Shown piece by piece: positions 63,001 through 64,000 of a stretch of DNA of 64,000 bases. The translations under genes were made by a program, and so were the position numbers. A model generated the notes under the pieces. That model made no database searches, was not told the DNA's origin, and saw nothing but the letters and a program-made list of their open reading frames with translations. Within the stretch, counting starts at the first letter, position 1. Each line of letters starts with the position of its first letter. The DNA is from Merluccius polli (lineage: Eukaryota; Chordata; Actinopteri; Gadiformes; Merlucciidae), in NCBI GenBank assembly GCA_030340625.1, contig JAOPHQ010001142.1:293532-357531 (forward strand), written 5' to 3'.

Positions 63001-64000
63001 TCTGATGAATTTTCTGATGTGGAATTTCAAAGTTAAAGCCCTCTAAAGTGTCATAAAGAAACTCTGTTCCTTCTAAATTCAGATTGATATTAAAAGGAAC
63101 CCCCCCTGTGTTCACAGACCAGTTTCACTTCAGAATAATAGCTGACCACCACAGTGTGTCACTCAGATAACCTCAGGCCATTCTGATGTGGCATTTCAAA
63201 GTTAATGCCCTCTAAAGTGTCATATGTAGAAACTCTGTTCCTTCTAAAATTAGATTAGAATTAAAAGGAAACTTCCTGTTTTCGCAAACCAAAATCACTT
63301 CAATAATAGAACACTGAGCAGCTGGTAGTCTGGTGCAGTCACAACAACTTGGAGCTGAATGCGCTCAAGACAGTGGAGATGTCTTGACTCCTATGCCCCT
63401 CTCCATTATGTTCTACTATTACAGCAGGGCACCTATCTGTCCTATGTACATTATTCTTTAATATCTTCTGCAATATAAAGTTATTAGCTCAGATATGCAA
63501 TAATTGTAAATACAACTTCTGTATCACTGATCACAAAAAATGTGTGTACATTCAAATATAACAGCAAATTGTTATTTCTGGGTCATTGCCCATGTTGCAT
63601 CAAGGCCTCTGGGCCTGTGGCAGGTTGGTGTAACTACATTTCACATGTTTCTTTCTATCAACAATCACTCCTAGTTCCCATTATGTCTTCTGTCTTTGGC
63701 TGTTCCCAGGGTGGGAGCGATGCGGTCTGCTATTTTCTTTATTTTATCTTTTTTATGTGTCTAACAGAAACTAATGTGAGTGACACTCTGTGGTGGTCAG
63801 CTATTATTCTGAAGAGAAACTGGTCCTTGAAAACGGGAGGTTTCCTTTTAATATCGATCTGATTTTAGAAGGAAGGAGTTTCTGTAGTTCCTCTAGTGTC
63901 ACGGACCATTCAGAATAATAGCTGACCACCACAGTGTGTCACTCAGATAACCTCAGGCCATTCTGATGTGGAATTTCAAAGTTAAAGCCCTCTAAAGTGT
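63000..64000. repeat. Direct and inverted copies of a ~170-bp repeat
   Basis: TTCTGATGTGG(A/C)ATTTCAA with CCCTCTAAAGTGTCAT occurs at about 63001, 63181 and 63961 (plus). AATAATAGCTGACCACCACA occurs plus at 63134 and 63913 and minus at about 63782-63822. So plus and minus copies alternate, and the repeat runs off the window. Confidence 0.75.

Noticed and set aside
60350..64000. Upstream psme4 exons
   Set aside because: No minus-strand segment encoding the expected residues before YFPES with AG/GT borders was found; the region is repeats.

Overview
This is a vertebrate, almost certainly teleost, genomic window. It holds multi-exon genes with GT-AG introns, no operons, many fish-type DNA transposons (PIF/Harbinger, hAT) and SINEs, and very dense (CA)n/(TG)n, (AT)n and poly-G tracts. 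That density recalls codfishes (Gadidae), but the species is an inference only.

Three protein-coding genes could be read exon by exon. erlec1 (+, 24383-29819, 14 coding exons, about 489 aa) encodes the ER lectin of glycoprotein ERAD. gpr75 (-, 33500-31842, single coding exon, 552 aa) encodes an orphan-like class A GPCR. psme4 (-, 60247-36114, 42 exons, gene continues off the right edge) encodes the C-terminal about 1,660 residues of the proteasome activator PA200. The order and orientation erlec1(+) gpr75(-) psme4(-) match the human 2p16.2 block ERLEC1-GPR75-PSME4, so this is conserved synteny rather than a functional operon. erlec1 and gpr75 are tail to tail, about 2.0 kb apart; gpr75 and psme4 are head to tail on the minus strand. 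Two of the three products bear on protein turnover (ER lectin, proteasome cap), but no joint regulation is visible.

Layout. 1-9.4 kb: unique AT-rich DNA with a few SINE-like repeats, a short DNA-element candidate and an inverted repeat; no gene recognised. 9.43-13.15 kb: a nested PIF/Harbinger transposon containing a second Harbinger, a LINE tail, a poly-C minisatellite and a palindromic MITE, with broken transposase and Myb-like reading frames. 13.2-24.0 kb: gene-free DNA with large microsatellites, a GC-rich island near 15.2-15.7 kb, and AT-rich blocks that look like conserved non-coding candidates. 24.0-29.8 kb: erlec1, with a hAT insertion in its penultimate-but-one intron. 29.8-36.1 kb: 3' regions, gpr75 and its upstream repeats. 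36.1-60.2 kb: psme4, whose introns carry several hAT-like elements and a poly-G minisatellite array. 60.2-64 kb: psme4 intron or upstream DNA filled with transposon ends and tandem and inverted repeats; the first ~175 codons of psme4 are outside the window.

I did not find a previously undescribed enzymatic or defence system. The most unusual items are a poly-G-anchored minisatellite family with a shared TGCGCGATTGT core at three places, the nested Harbinger locus, and a hAT inserted 12 bp past an erlec1 splice donor.
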